Positions 1-6,278 of a DNA stretch of 6,278 nt are shown here, piece by piece. The translations under genes were made by a program, and so were the position numbers. This stretch comes from Planctomycetia bacterium. Its GTDB lineage: Bacteria > Planctomycetota > UBA11346. The notes under the pieces are model-generated. The model made no database searches. It had not been told where the DNA came from and worked only from the letters and a program-made list of their open reading frames with translations. Location of the stretch: assembly GCA_005801395.1 (NCBI GenBank), contig SYDV01000004.1, positions 1 through 6,278 on the forward strand. Reading direction: 5' to 3'. How positions within the stretch are numbered: position 1 is the stretch's first letter; every line of letters starts with the position of its first letter.

Positions 1-3000
1 AACGCATGACATTGACTGGCCCATAACAGTTTTCCGTTTTGGAATACCACCACTTGCCCAGACTTATTGCCCACCGCTACGATTTCGCCCAGGGCGCTAA
101 CTGCCGTGACTAATGGAATTTTCCCTGCGATTTGGGAGGCAATGCCTTCTAGGCTAACGCGAACGAGGTTCGTACCAGCAGCCAGCCACACGGCTTTACC
201 AACAACAACCGGATCACCTATTGCGGGTCCGGGCAACGTCACATTCCAGCGGGTTTGCAAACCCGTGTCGGTTATTTGAAAGCAAGCGATGCGACTTCCA
301 TCCAGCAACGTTACAAAACTATCTATGCCGACGGGTATTAATTGACCTATTTCGGTCGCTTTGAGATCACTTTGCCACAAACGCTTCTTGCTCGATTCTT
401 CATAGGCTACCAATTGCCCCTGAATGGTGGCAACGGCAAGCAATCGATCAGGCCCTCGCGGAACACTAATTGGTCCACTCAATGCAGGACTAGGCAAATC
501 AATCCACACGGGATCCTGATTTAATACGCCAATATATAAACGATCAGCCGCGTAAGCGACACGTTCTTGGCCACCTAATAAATCATTTGTATAGGTTTGT
601 GGGCGACCTTGCACTGCCACAGCCGATGGAAGACGCCGTTGCATGGCCCCTTGTGCAGTAATGTAGGCCACGTCTTTGGTTGGCAAACCAACTAGCAATG
701 AGCCATCAGCCGTTATTTGAGGATGATGTGCCAAACGGAAGCGCTCCAGGTCAGATAATTCATCTACCGCAGCAACGCTGGCACGCCACAAGACCGTGCC
801 ATCTTTACCAATTCGGTGAAGTGCATCTCCTGCCAGCGCTAAAGCACCATCAGAGACATTCATTAAGGCATTAACCGGCTTACCAAGTGTCACGTGCCAA
901 CGTGCGGTACGCGTCAAAGGTAATTGAGCACGCCAGTCCGAAACCAACTCCCCTATTTTGCGTTCATATTTTTGCCAGCCTTCAAGGGATAATTGTAGAT
1001 TCATTTGCACTTGATTGGGCAATACGCCAATCACGCAAGGTGTCATTCCTTGTGACTTACCATCAATAATTACCTGGGCTCCGGCCGGAATAGATTCAAT
1101 GTGAATTGGTAGACGGACGTCTTCTGGTAACGCCGCACCACCAGCAAAAAGATTGCGTGCTATACGCCAAGCTTGTTCCGTCTGTTGGCTAGTCATAGCG
1201 GCGTTATACGCAGCGATTTGTTCGTCGCGTAAGCGAATTGCCTGCATCAATTGATCATAGCGCGCCCGAGCTTGCGCTGCTTGCGGTGTATTGGGATTAC
1301 TTTGAATAAACGATTGCAAAGTTTCTGTTGTTGGATTGTTGCCAAGTTGCTGATAAGCAAATGCTGCGGCTTGTAGTTTTGCGGCAATATCTTTTCGTAA
1401 TTGCTCGTATTCAACGGTCTTGTTCCATTTTTTCGCATCAACCGCCAAGGGTAATGAGAATTTATCAGCCTGTCCCACATCGCTCGTCAAAAGGGTTACT
1501 ATTTGTGCGAGAGCCTTGTTGAAGGCTTGCTCAGCCGGCTCTAGGCGAGTAACGCCCTCTTTTGCTAATGGTGATATCTTTGGGTGATTCAGTTCGGCTA
1601 AGGCGCGATAACCGGAAAGCGATCGTGACAGATCACCTTTTTTCTCCAATTCTTTGGCGAGCTCTAATTCTTCCGGTGCTTGTTTTTGCCTCGTGGCAAA
1701 GTCGCTTTGTTGTCGTTTTGCATCCGCGACAAGAGCGTCCATTGCGGCTAAACGCGGACCGATCGTTTCTTGAAATTCAGGTTTTTTTAGTTGTAAGATA
1801 AGCTGATCGGCTCGATTTACATCTTTATTTTTAAGTGCCGTATTAATGTCTTTTTCCGCCGCATCTGCGAGTGCAATGCGAGCGATGATAACTTCACTAC
1901 GGAATTCGTTGAGTGCCGTTTTCGCTTCAGTTGCCGTCGAATGATTACCTAGTCGTTGGGACTGTTCTTCTAATTTAATGAGCGAGGCCGAGAGATTAAC
2001 AAGGGTATCAAAAGAGGCTTGCGATGTGCCTGGTGGATTACTGGTTAGCAGCGCTCGAGTAACTGACAATTCATTACGAAAGGTAGAAAGTAACAAATAA
2101 GGACGTGCCACTAGCCAGCCAAAAATGCCTATCGCCAAAAACGCAGCCGCGTAAATGACCATAATACGTTGCTGATCCTTGGCGGTTACTTTCAGGATCT
2201 CTTTGAGCCGAGGATGCCGTGGGTCATCTTCTGGAATTGTGCGAATTGCTGATCGGTATGATTTCAACGCTGAATAAAATCGTCGCGCACGACGCAGTTG
2301 ATGTCCACGTTCAATGGCTTTTTCTGCGAAATCATCTGAAACACGTGCTTCCAATTCCCTAATGTGATCAAGTAATTCTTTGTTATCTAAATTAACTTTA
2401 GCGACTTCACGCCACGACGCCAATGCTCCAGCAATATCCCCTGACTCTTCTAATTCGCGCGCTTTTTTAATATTGCCTTCTAAATGAGTCTGCCAATAAG
2501 ATGAGCCCCGACTACCTTCTCCTGCCTTGCCGGTTTTTGATAATTTATTAACGATTCGCGTCGTTGCTGGGCTGGATAATAATTTACGGACATCTGTAGC
2601 ATGAGGATTGGCGCCACAGAATATGCAAATTTTATCTGATACTGATACGGTCCGTTTACATGATTGACAACTAAGGCGTAACGGCGACTCGCATTCCTTA
2701 CAGCTGGTTGCCTCACGATGATTCACAGCCCCGCATTGCACGCACACGACAATATCTTCACTGTCAGCGTCACGTTCTGCGCTGGCAAAAATTCGCGCCA
2801 TGTTTCGACGGGCATCTTCGTTATTGGGATCAAGTTCCAAAACCTTAAGACATGTGCCGCGAGAATCTTCTAGCTGTCCTAATTCCAAATAGCGTGATGC
2901 AATCCAGAGCAATTCACGTATCGCTCCTGGTTGATCCCCAGTATCTAAAAGGCAACGCACGAGAATCATCCGTTGCCGAGGATCATCGCTGGCCAATCGA

Positions 3001-3980
3001 ACTGCTCGATTTGCCGACGATACCGCACCTGTCCCATTACCCTCATCTAAATAACCCAAAGCCAATTGTGCAAAACACCCGGCGGCCTCTGGTTGTTCTC
3101 CCAATTGCTCTAGGCAATCAGCTAATTTTTCTTTGGTTGAACGGTCCGCTGGATCTTCACTAAGAGCGCGACGAAACAGCTCCGCTGCTTTATGAAAATC
3201 CTTGTGTTCAAATTGAAAATCGCCATGGGCAATAATATCATCTCGTGACAATACTGCGACTAAACCATTCTTAAATAATCCGGCTAAAACACTGTACACA
3301 TCGAATCGCGTTGCGACTGATTCTCTAATAATAGATTCAACGGTTCGCACCGCATTAATAAGCGGCACTACGGCAGCGCCAGGATAATCGTTACTTTCAG
3401 CCAATAACTGTTGTTCGCGTCCATCGGCATGTCCAAGCACAACATCTTCAGAGGTAATTACTTTTCGCAGGCGATCCCATTCGTCCAAGCGTCGCGCTGA
3501 TTCCATGAGTAAAGAATTTATATTTAGTTTTAAAGGTTGCTGCCGACATTCATCAACCTCTTGAATAATTTGCGGCTCTTCAGGAATGGCATCGTGAAAA
3601 ACGAAATCCGCAAATTGCCAAGTGCATAAATTATATAGCTCATCCTCGGCTTGACGCTGAAACGCATCAAGGACGTCCTCTTGTGACAGCTGCCCCTTTT
3701 CGATAAGTCCGGCTAAGATGGTCGAGCTCTCTTGTTTGCTGCTGCTAATATTTGCCGCTGAGTTTGCATCCAAGCGACCTTCTAATATTAATCGCCGCAA
3801 CAGGCCTAAGCGTTCTTCTCCAGCACGAAAGCGTAGCCCGATGATTTCGCCATCGGCAAAGACCACATCTCGTCCGAAATCGGTAGCTGCTAAACGCAGG
3901 ATCCCGGTGGCGCGAATGCGGTTGATGGTCTGGAAGACCTCAACCAACGATAATGTATTTAAGTTGCCTGCGAAACCCAT
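1..3980 (-). CDS. Giant multi-domain membrane protein: DUF4388/PATAN, TPR, twin zinc ribbon, TM, PEGA, PQQ-like propeller (3' end outside window)
   Basis: I translated this frame codon by codon from the ATG at 3980 to the window edge: 1326 codons without a stop. Residues 1-140 match the DUF4388/PATAN pattern, opening MGFAGNLNTLSLVEVFQTIN, then TGILRL, a FADGEIIG turn and, near 121-129, a WxFxxFxF-like end. Residues 250-400 are TPR-like helix pairs (for example KAAELFRRALSEDP and CLKVLELDPNNEDA). Two CxxC-x10-CxxC zinc ribbons lie at 413-455 and further helical repeats at 495-598. One hydrophobic helix spans 606-625, preceded by basic residues, so the N-terminal half is probably cytoplasmic. 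Residues 635-955 are mostly charged helix. A PEGA domain lies at about 957-1009 (IPAGAQVIIDGKSQGMTP), followed by propeller blades with GTVLW, KKRLW and GKLLW motifs. No clear Shine-Dalgarno is visible (only GGTG, 5 nt before ATG). Enzymatic activity is not apparent; a scaffold or sensor role in the envelope is inference. The C-terminus is unseen. Confidence 0.9.
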   Translation of the reverse strand, partial: MGFAGNLNTLSLVEVFQTINRIRATGILRLAATDFGRDVVFADGEIIGLRFRAGEERLGLLRRLILEGRLDANSAANISSSKQESSTILAGLIEKGQLSQEDVLDAFQRQAEDELYNLCTWQFADFVFHDAIPEEPQIIQEVDECRQQPLKLNINSLLMESARRLDEWDRLRKVITSEDVVLGHADGREQQLLAESNDYPGAAVVPLINAVRTVESIIRESVATRFDVYSVLAGLFKNGLVAVLSRDDIIAHGDFQFEHKDFHKAAELFRRALSEDPADRSTKEKLADCLEQLGEQPEAAGCFAQLALGYLDEGNGTGAVSSANRAVRLASDDPRQRMILVRCLLDTGDQPGAIRELLWIASRYLELGQLEDSRGTCLKVLELDPNNEDARRNMARIFASAERDADSEDIVVCVQCGAVNHREATSCKECESPLRLSCQSCKRTVSVSDKICIFCGANPHATDVRKLLSSPATTRIVNKLSKTGKAGEGSRGSSYWQTHLEGNIKKARELEESGDIAGALASWREVAKVNLDNKELLDHIRELEARVSDDFAEKAIERGHQLRRARRFYSALKSYRSAIRTIPEDDPRHPRLKEILKVTAKDQQRIMVIYAAAFLAIGIFGWLVARPYLLLSTFRNELSVTRALLTSNPPGTSQASFDTLVNLSASLIKLEEQSQRLGNHSTATEAKTALNEFRSEVIIARIALADAAEKDINTALKNKDVNRADQLILQLKKPEFQETIGPRLAAMDALVADAKRQQSDFATRQKQAPEELELAKELEKKGDLSRSLSGYRALAELNHPKISPLAKEGVTRLEPAEQAFNKALAQIVTLLTSDVGQADKFSLPLAVDAKKWNKTVEYEQLRKDIAAKLQAAAFAYQQLGNNPTTETLQSFIQSNPNTPQAAQARARYDQLMQAIRLRDEQIAAYNAAMTSQQTEQAWRIARNLFAGGAALPEDVRLPIHIESIPAGAQVIIDGKSQGMTPCVIGVLPNQVQMNLQLSLEGWQKYERKIGELVSDWRAQLPLTRTARWHVTLGKPVNALMNVSDGALALAGDALHRIGKDGTVLWRASVAAVDELSDLERFRLAHHPQITADGSLLVGLPTKDVAYITAQGAMQRRLPSAVAVQGRPQTYTNDLLGGQERVAYAADRLYIGVLNQDPVWIDLPSPALSGPISVPRGPDRLLAVATIQGQLVAYEESSKKRLWQSDLKATEIGQLIPVGIDSFVTLLDGSRIACFQITDTGLQTRWNVTLPGPAIGDPVVVGKAVWLAAGTNLVRVSLEGIASQIAGKIPLVTAVSALGEIVAVGNKSGQVVVFQNGKLLWASQCHA
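954..1112 (-). other. PEGA domain of the giant protein
   Basis: Residues 957-1009 carry the PEGA signature: a beta strand, IPAGAQVIIDG in the place of the family's PpGAxVyvDG, then GMTPC for GxTP, and a GW(x)KYERKI strand. PEGA domains are small beta modules found mostly on exported or membrane-anchored proteins and often follow a transmembrane helix, as here. In this protein it links the helical stalk to the beta-propeller. Confidence 0.8.
2106..2165 (-). other. Single transmembrane helix of the giant protein
   Basis: Residues 606-625 (IMVIYAAAFLAIGIFGWLVA) are twenty uncharged residues, the only such stretch in the 1326 read. The flank before it (KEILKVTAKDQQR) is basic, which favours the N-terminal side facing the cytoplasm and the PEGA and propeller regions lying outside it. 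Basic residues also follow the helix (RPYLLLSTFR), so the orientation is likely but not certain. Confidence 0.8.
2616..2744 (-). other. Twin zinc-ribbon segment of the giant protein
   Basis: The segment covers residues 413-455 of the giant protein. Cysteines stand at 413, 416, 427 and 430, then at 438, 441, 452 and 455. This gives two CxxC-x10-CxxC units separated by seven residues, each able to hold one zinc ion. The layout resembles double zinc-ribbon domains, which usually serve in protein or nucleic-acid contacts. It sits between two TPR-like regions on the predicted cytoplasmic side. Zinc binding is inferred from the cysteine spacing only. Confidence 0.85.
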
Positions 3981-4095
3981 GGTGGCACCGTAGGTTATAA
4001 CAGATAACCGTCAACGTAGGCACTGCTCGGTGTTGAGCTGCTGCAGGTGTCACACGTACTAGTTCTGCCGTCAAAGAGACCTAGGTTTCCTCGCC
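3981..4095. promoter_or_regulatory. Divergent intergenic region between the giant gene and the LD-carboxypeptidase gene
   Basis: This 115-bp gap must hold the start signals for both divergent genes. On the minus strand TGTTATAAC (4002 to 3994) fits an extended -10 (TGnTATAAt) for the giant gene. It would start transcription about 7 nt before the ATG, giving a nearly leaderless message. CCGTCAA occurs twice (4008-4014 and 4068-4074), which places TTGACG on the minus strand, but neither copy has a good -10 at 16-18 bp. On the plus strand TTGAGC (4033-4038) with TACTAG (4057-4062) is only a weak promoter match. An 8-bp palindrome, ACCTAGGT, lies at 4079-4086, 9 nt before the downstream ATG. Confidence 0.4.
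3993..4009. repeat. Perfect inverted repeat, possible operator
   Basis: GGTTAT and ATAACC form perfect 6-bp arms around a 5-nt spacer (AACAG on the plus strand). The repeat lies 13-29 nt upstream of the giant gene's ATG and covers the extended -10-like motif, which is where a repressor operator would sit. Alternatively it is a weak AT-rich hairpin or a chance palindrome. Confidence 0.45.
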
Positions 4096-4992
4096 ATGTC
4101 ACCATCGATTTACCTGTGGAGTCCGGCCTACCCCCTGCGTTCAGCCGAACAGGTGGTCAACGCAACTGCCGCAGCCCTCCGATTTGCAACGGCAATGGGA
4201 GCCACGTTGACGGTTGATGAGCACCTTGCCGAACTCGGTGCGGTGGGCGTTTGGCCCTCGGTAACTAAACGTATTCCGGGTTTACGCGCCGCACTTTCCC
4301 ATGATTTCTTGCTGACGGCTCGTGGTGGTTACGGTTGTTTAGATCTCCTTAATCATCTGCCTGCAACCGCCCACCTGCCGTATTTAATTGGTTATAGCGA
4401 CGTCACCGTTTTGCATGCCGCATGGCGCGTCTTAGGAGCTAAAGAAACTCTTTATGGTTTCATGCCCGGCGTTCCACACGGTGAACGAGCCATGACCACG
4501 GCAATTCAATGCGCGAGTGGTTTAGGTCTTCACTGCGAGCAAACCAACTATCCATCGGTGAGTGTCGCACAGGAAGGACAAGGTTCAGGTCCGTTATTCG
4601 TCGCCTGCCTAAGCGTTTTAGTCGGTTTAATTGGCACGCGGTGGATGCCAAATTTGCGTGGCTGTGTGTTAGCCATTGAAGATATAGATGAGCGTCCCTA
4701 TCGTTTGGATCGCGCAATTTGGCAATTGCATGCAAGCGGATGTTTCGATGGCGTAGTCGGGCTCATAACGAATTCACTGCCAGCGACCAACCCGGCTGAT
4801 TATGCCGGACCGTCAGCCGAAATGATCGTGACCAAATGGGCTCAGCGATTAAATATTCCAGCCATTATTGGCTTTCCTTTTGGTCATCACCCGGATCCGT
4901 TAGCCCTGCCTTGTGGGCGAACGTGTTTGCTCAACGTGACAAACTCGACCTGGAGCTTGGCGATTTCCTCGCGCTCGGACACTCATTCGTAA
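4096..4992 (+). CDS. LD-carboxypeptidase-like protein, peptidase family S66
   Basis: The 298-residue product is close to the roughly 300 residues usual for cytoplasmic LD-carboxypeptidases, serine peptidases that remove the terminal D-Ala from recycled muropeptide tetrapeptides. Family landmarks are ARGGYG at 75-80, the nucleophile elbow GYSD with Ser101, AIEDIDERPYRLDR with Glu195, and FGHHPDPLALPCG with His264. Together these give the Ser/Glu/His set of S66. There is no signal peptide or membrane segment. Two conserved spots deviate: the usual GGNL before the second domain reads VACL (169-172), and the usual HGP region reads LYGFMP. The ATG at 4096 fits the family N-terminus (SIYLWSPAYPL); only AGGT, 9 nt upstream, could act as a Shine-Dalgarno. 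Microcin-C immunity-type (MccF) S66 peptidases are an alternative, but the length favours the LdcA type. The stop overlaps the convergent ribokinase gene. Confidence 0.88.
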   Translation: MSPSIYLWSPAYPLRSAEQVVNATAAALRFATAMGATLTVDEHLAELGAVGVWPSVTKRIPGLRAALSHDFLLTARGGYGCLDLLNHLPATAHLPYLIGYSDVTVLHAAWRVLGAKETLYGFMPGVPHGERAMTTAIQCASGLGLHCEQTNYPSVSVAQEGQGSGPLFVACLSVLVGLIGTRWMPNLRGCVLAIEDIDERPYRLDRAIWQLHASGCFDGVVGLITNSLPATNPADYAGPSAEMIVTKWAQRLNIPAIIGFPFGHHPDPLALPCGRTCLLNVTNSTWSLAISSRSDTHS

Positions 4993-5978
4993 GCGGTTAA
5001 ATCGGTTTCGTGAGAATTACTCATCAGGAAACGCTTCACTGCATCGCGACTCGGCATACTCGGGATCGCTCCTTTGCGCATCACGCTGAGGCCCGCAGCC
5101 GCACAGGCAAAGCGCAGTCGCGCCTGAGGCGGCATGCCACCGACCGTTGCCACGGCATAGGCAGCGGTAAAGCAATCGCCCGCCCCGGTGGTATCAATGG
5201 CTTTAACCTGAAAAGCGCTATGCATCACGGGTTTACCTTGTTCTGGAACTAACATGGCACCGCGTTGGCCCAATTTAATTAACAGTGTGTGGGCGCCTTT
5301 TGCCTGAACTGCCCGCGCGGCAGCTAAAATTTCTTCGTTGGTCGTTACCGGCAAGCCACCGCTGAGGACGGATAACTCATGTTCGTTAGGGCTTAAAATA
5401 TCCACCAATGGCAATAACGACGCCAAGACTTCTCCTCCATTTCCGCCGGCATCAAGAAAAACCGGAACGCCAGCTGCACGTGCGGCATGTGCGGCTTCTA
5501 AATTTATGGCGACGGGAATTTCGCCTTGCAGCAAGACCGCACCAACGGTGCGCAAGCGATCATGCACTTCGTCACTTAATTCAATCCATTCCTGATTGGC
5601 GCCACTGACGGTAATGATGGCATTTGCGCCTGATGGGTGCAGTAAAATAATGGCTTGCCCAGATGGTCCATCAATTTGATCTAATAATGCCAGCTCCACC
5701 CCCGCATTTTCCAACGCCATTTTTAATGGTGGAGCATAAGCATCGCTGCCTAGTTTTCCTGCAAACCAGGTCGTTGCTCCCAGACGCGCTGCCGCAACGG
5801 CCTGATTGGCACCTTTTCCTCCAGGTAGCATCGACGCATCTTGCCCCATGATGGTTTCGCCGGAGTTAGGAATGCGCGCAACATCAACGTACAAATCCGC
5901 ATTGATGGAACCGATGACCAAAATGGACTTATTCAACGTTAAATTAGTTAGACTGGTCATGGCTGAACTATGGTGCAC
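4983..5978 (-). CDS. rbsK: Ribokinase (PfkB carbohydrate kinase family)
   Basis: The product phosphorylates D-ribose to ribose 5-phosphate with ATP in the cytoplasm, feeding the pentose phosphate and nucleotide pathways. Its 331 residues slightly exceed the roughly 310 of E. coli RbsK, mainly through an N-terminal extension. Visible motifs are GSINAD (23-28, sugar binding), GGKGANQA (53-60, PfkB signature 1), QGEIP with Glu153, SPNEHE (196-201) and DTTGAGD (262-268, signature 2) with catalytic Asp268. The segment LDAGGNGG (175-182) replaces the NPAPA-type segment of enteric enzymes and recalls plant ribokinases. The chosen start is GTG at 5978, because GGTGAT (5989 to 5984) complements the 16S tail at a 5-nt spacing. 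ATG at 5960 (residue 7) matches the family's N-terminus but has no Shine-Dalgarno. No ribose transporter or regulator gene is adjacent. Another PfkB sugar kinase is possible but less likely. Confidence 0.92.
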   Translation of the reverse strand: MHHSSAMTSLTNLTLNKSILVIGSINADLYVDVARIPNSGETIMGQDASMLPGGKGANQAVAAARLGATTWFAGKLGSDAYAPPLKMALENAGVELALLDQIDGPSGQAIILLHPSGANAIITVSGANQEWIELSDEVHDRLRTVGAVLLQGEIPVAINLEAAHAARAAGVPVFLDAGGNGGEVLASLLPLVDILSPNEHELSVLSGGLPVTTNEEILAAARAVQAKGAHTLLIKLGQRGAMLVPEQGKPVMHSAFQVKAIDTTGAGDCFTAAYAVATVGGMPPQARLRFACAAAGLSVMRKGAIPSMPSRDAVKRFLMSNSHETDLTAYE

Positions 5979-5983
5979 TTCAC

Positions 5984-5989
5984 ATCACC
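5984..5989 (-). promoter_or_regulatory. Candidate ribosome binding site of the ribokinase gene
   Basis: On the minus strand this reads GGTGAT, complementary to the ATCACC part of the 16S rRNA 3' tail. It lies 5 nt before the GTG at 5978, equivalent to 9 nt for a standard GGAGG alignment. It supports the GTG start over the ATG at 5960. Confidence 0.45.
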
Positions 5990-6121
5990 GCCAATGGGAG
6001 AAACGGATTAGAGAAGAAACCCGATTACACGGCTCCCCTCTGCTTTCGATTTTAGATCCTGTTGTTGACCAAAAGCCAAAAAGGATCTTGCGCCCCGCCG
6101 ACGAGCGATTGGCTAGCGAAA

Positions 6122-6136
6122 CCGTCTGGCAGACGG
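6122..6136 (+). repeat. GC-rich hairpin just before the uvrA ribosome binding site
   Basis: CCGTCT-GGC-AGACGG forms a perfect 6-bp stem with a 3-nt loop. It ends one base before the GAAAGG Shine-Dalgarno and 12 nt before the uvrA ATG. If transcribed it would sit at the edge of the ribosome footprint. It has no T-run after it, so it is not a standard intrinsic terminator. Confidence 0.5.
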
Positions 6137-6137
6137 C

Positions 6138-6143
6138 GAAAGG
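6138..6143 (+). promoter_or_regulatory. Ribosome binding site of uvrA
   Basis: GAAAGG lies 5 nt before the ATG at 6149. It is the clearest conventional purine-rich Shine-Dalgarno in the window and fixes the uvrA start. Confidence 0.6.
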
Positions 6144-6148
6144 CACTC

Positions 6149-6278
6149 ATGAGCGAGCTTGATCACATCGCCGTACGTGGCGCAGAAGAACACAATCTCA
6201 AACGTGTTGATTTAGATATTCCAAAGAAAAAACTCGTAGTGTTTACTGGTCCGTCCGGCAGCGGTAAATCGTCGATGG
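6149..6278 (+). CDS. uvrA: Excinuclease ABC subunit A, N-terminal fragment (3' end outside window)
   Basis: Only 43 codons are visible, but they match the UvrA N-terminus closely: [19 protein letters not shown], then the first Walker A loop GPSGSGKSS at 34-42. E. coli UvrA has IEVRGARTHNLKNINLVIP followed by GLSGSGKSS in the same register. UvrA is the dimeric DNA-damage-recognition ATPase of nucleotide excision repair, which loads UvrB at lesions in the cytoplasm. A full protein would be around 940 residues, so nearly all of it lies beyond the window. The leucine normally in the loop is proline here (GPSG), and the residue after GKSS is Met rather than Leu. The start is supported by GAAAGG 5 nt upstream. 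A UvrA-like paralogue cannot be excluded from so short a piece. Confidence 0.88.
   Translation, partial: MSELDHIAVRGAEEHNLKRVDLDIPKKKLVVFTGPSGSGKSSM

Larger units (their letters stand above)
5979..6148. other. Divergent intergenic region upstream of ribokinase and uvrA
   Basis: This 170-bp gap has no recognisable gene. It contains AGATCCT/AGGATCT arms with a loop of about 20 nt near 6053-6087, and a compact GC-rich hairpin at 6122-6136. TTGACC at 6066-6071 resembles a -35 box for uvrA but has no matching -10 at the usual distance. I saw no SOS box of the E. coli type (CTGT-N8-ACAG) or of the Bacillus type (GAAC-N4-GTTC). A plus-strand frame of 67 codons (5959-6162) runs through it and overlaps the uvrA start by 14 nt; see the findings. 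Confidence 0.5.

Noticed and set aside
3977..3990. GCCACCATGG around the giant gene's start resembles a eukaryotic Kozak context
   Set aside because: All four genes are bacterial in type and arrangement, so the match is taken as coincidence.
67..3993. Many short plus-strand frames and two minus-strand frames (1247-1480, 2480-2716) inside the giant gene
   Set aside because: They lie in other frames of one uninterrupted 1326-codon reading frame with clear domains, and none shows a recognisable motif. The hydrophobic start of the frame at 3718-3993 looks like a signal peptide but is a shadow of the PATAN-coding region.
4460..4735. Minus-strand 91-residue frame inside the LD-carboxypeptidase gene
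   Set aside because: It is antisense to conserved S66 motifs and has no recognisable domain.
5010..5851. Four plus-strand frames of 62-85 residues inside the ribokinase gene
   Set aside because: They are antisense shadows of conserved PfkB motifs.
6053..6087. AGATCCT/AGGATCT inverted repeat considered as a terminator
   Set aside because: The loop is about 20 nt, the stem is only 7 bp and no T-run follows. Both flanking genes point away from the gap, so no terminator is expected there.
1..6278. Defence system, CRISPR array, transposon or tRNA
   Set aside because: I found no spaced direct repeats, transposase or integrase motifs, or tRNA-like cloverleaf. All long frames are assigned to the four genes described.

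Overview
The window carries three largely complete or substantial protein genes and the first codons of a fourth. No RNA gene, mobile element or CRISPR array was found. Base composition is roughly balanced. No single gene fixes the taxonomy. A giant protein joining a DUF4388/PATAN domain, TPRs, zinc ribbons, one membrane helix, a PEGA domain and a PQQ-like beta-propeller is a style typical of Planctomycetota/PVC or Myxococcota-like Gram-negative bacteria. Shine-Dalgarno signals are weak at most starts. This placement is an inference only.

Positions 1-3980 (minus strand) are one uninterrupted reading frame of 1326 codons that runs off the left edge. It starts at the ATG at 3980. Reading inward, it encodes a DUF4388/PATAN-like domain, a TPR array, two tandem four-cysteine zinc ribbons, more helical repeats, a single transmembrane helix, a long helical stalk, a PEGA domain and the beginning of a beta-propeller. 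It looks like a cell-envelope scaffold or sensor with a cytoplasmic interaction half and an extracytoplasmic half.

Positions 3981-4095 are a short divergent intergenic region. It holds a perfect 6+6 inverted repeat overlapping an extended -10-like motif directed at the giant gene.

Positions 4096-4992 (plus strand) encode an S66-family LD-carboxypeptidase-like protein (muropeptide recycling type) with its Ser/Glu/His residues in place but two normally conserved motifs altered. It converges with, and overlaps by 10 bp, a ribokinase gene (4983-5978, minus strand). After a 170-bp divergent gap with two inverted repeats, uvrA (excinuclease ABC subunit A) begins at 6149 on the plus strand and leaves the window after 43 codons.

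The four genes do not form one operon. Strands alternate (minus, plus, minus, plus), so every junction is divergent or convergent, and the products belong to unrelated processes: envelope/signalling, cell-wall recycling, ribose salvage and DNA repair. The most distinctive item is the multi-domain giant protein.
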